Source: Candidatus Methanoperedens sp. (GTDB taxonomy: Archaea > Halobacteriota > Methanosarcinia > Methanosarcinales > Methanoperedenaceae). From it: a DNA stretch of 5,257 bases. How positions within the stretch are numbered: the stretch's first letter is position 1; the number at the start of each line of letters is the position of its first letter. Below, piece after piece: positions 4,967 through 5,257 of the stretch. Location of the stretch: contig JAJRAP010000303.1 of assembly GCA_028679855.1 (NCBI GenBank), positions 1 to 5,257 on the forward strand, written 5' to 3'. A program made the translations under genes and the position numbers. Below the pieces are notes generated by a model that worked only from the letters and a program-made list of their open reading frames with translations, ran no database searches and was not told the DNA's origin.

Positions 4967-5146
4967 TTATTCACGCATTTTACATGTTAACAATGATCCC
5001 ACCCTTCTACACAGTTCAAGTTCTTCTTCCCCCGGCATCCTTTTTATTTTAGGAAATAAATAAAGCCCCGGGAGGGCTACTATAATCCACAACAAAAGCC
5101 TTCGACTTATGATATGTTTTTTACTATTATAACCCATCTTCTTCAT
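4967..5146 (-). CDS. Possible small single-pass membrane protein, 59 aa
   Basis: A leftward frame runs from ATG (5146-5144) to TAA (4969-4967). It has a basic N-terminus (MKKMGYNSKKHIISRR), one hydrophobic stretch LLLWIIVALPGLYLF (residues 17-31), and a charged tail with EEELELCRR and two Cys (46 and 55). The basic-then-hydrophobic order predicts an inside N-terminus. The ribosome site is weak: AGGG lies only two bases before the first ATG, and a second ATG at 5137 is possible. The frame is closed 24 bp upstream by a TGA. It runs convergent to the importer operon. Against it: no homology is recognised, and a terminator-like hairpin lies inside the frame (5064-5078). It could be a chance ORF in AT-rich intergenic DNA. 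Confidence 0.35.
   Translation of the reverse strand: MKKMGYNSKKHIISRRLLLWIIVALPGLYLFPKIKRMPGEEELELCRRVGSLLTCKMRE
5039..5050 (+). terminator. T-rich tract, candidate terminator of the importer operon
   Basis: The plus strand has CCTTTTTATTTT at 5039-5050, about 215 bases after the ATPase stop. It is the first strong U-rich tract downstream of the operon and so a reasonable archaeal termination site. No hairpin directly precedes it. Confidence 0.3.
5053..5078 (-). terminator. Terminator-like hairpin on the minus strand
   Basis: The minus strand reads AGCCC, loop TCCCG, GGGCT (5078-5064), followed at once by TTATTTATTTCC. A GC-rich 5-bp stem plus a T-rich tail looks like a terminator for leftward transcription. 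It overlaps the middle of the possible 59-aa frame, so either it is not a terminator or that frame is not a gene. Confidence 0.25.
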
Positions 5147-5257
5147 ATCCCTGCTAACTAATAATCTTTTTCAAAAGTAAATAATATTCCATCAAACCTA
5201 TTCCTATCGTTTTTTCAGAATGATTATTATTTCCATGTTCGAATATTAAGAACAGAC
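5147..5257. other. AT-rich end of window, no clear gene
   Basis: This stretch is very AT-rich. It holds no long frame, RNA gene or clear repeat. The only small frame with a possible ribosome site is a 12-codon leftward one, ATG 5192 to TAG 5154, beginning MEYYLLLKK. It lies just upstream of the 59-aa frame and might be a leader peptide, but it is too short to support. Confidence 0.4.

Noticed and set aside
5154..5192. 12-codon leftward leader ORF before the 59-aa frame
   Set aside because: It has an AGGT-like site near its ATG but is too short and unremarkable to support; no regulatory codon run is seen.
1..5257. tRNA, rRNA, CRISPR array, transposon ends or riboswitch
   Set aside because: By eye I found no cloverleaf, no regularly spaced repeats, no transposase motif and no recognisable riboswitch core.

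Overview
The window looks archaeal, most likely a euryarchaeon of the methanogen or anaerobic-methanotroph type. It opens with the end of a diphthine synthase gene, an enzyme found in archaea and eukaryotes but not bacteria. The promoter candidates are TATA-box/BRE type, the ribosome-binding sites are AGGTGA or GAGG-like, and one gene seems leaderless. The organism is an inference; no rRNA or other taxonomic marker is present.

Left part (1-772): the 3' end of dph5 reads rightward. It meets, tail to tail, two small leftward genes that I read directly from the sequence: a 45-aa Lys-rich protein (307-444) and a 51-aa charged protein (522-677). Candidate promoters, U-tract terminators and a hairpin lie between them.

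Middle (773-2178): a leftward two-gene operon encodes an HTH (XRE-type) regulator with a probable ligand-sensing C-terminal domain, followed by a fumarylacetoacetate-hydrolase (FAH) family enzyme. A 133-bp divergent intergenic region separates it from the transporter operon. That region holds back-to-back TATA elements and a 12-bp-period AATTGG repeat that could be an operator.

Right (2179-4825): a rightward, overlapping three-gene ABC importer operon of the nitrate/sulfonate/taurine (SsuABC/TauABC) type encodes a lipoprotein substrate-binding protein (SBP), a permease and an ATPase. The most striking feature is that the SBP appears circularly permuted. After the lipoprotein signal it starts with what is normally the C-terminal half of the family, and it ends with what is normally the N-terminal half, stopping exactly where the first half should continue. 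Together the two halves make a complete binding protein in swapped order.

Far right (4826-5257): the ATPase is followed by a short coding-like stretch split between two frames (4844-4959), probably a frameshifted small gene or a gene remnant. A convergent leftward 59-aa ORF with one predicted membrane segment follows (4967-5146). The rest is AT-rich and I see no clear gene in it.

Working together: the importer probably takes up a small anionic organic or inorganic solute. The divergently encoded regulator is the natural candidate to control both operons. The FAH-family enzyme may act on a related keto-acid, but the substrate cannot be read from sequence alone.
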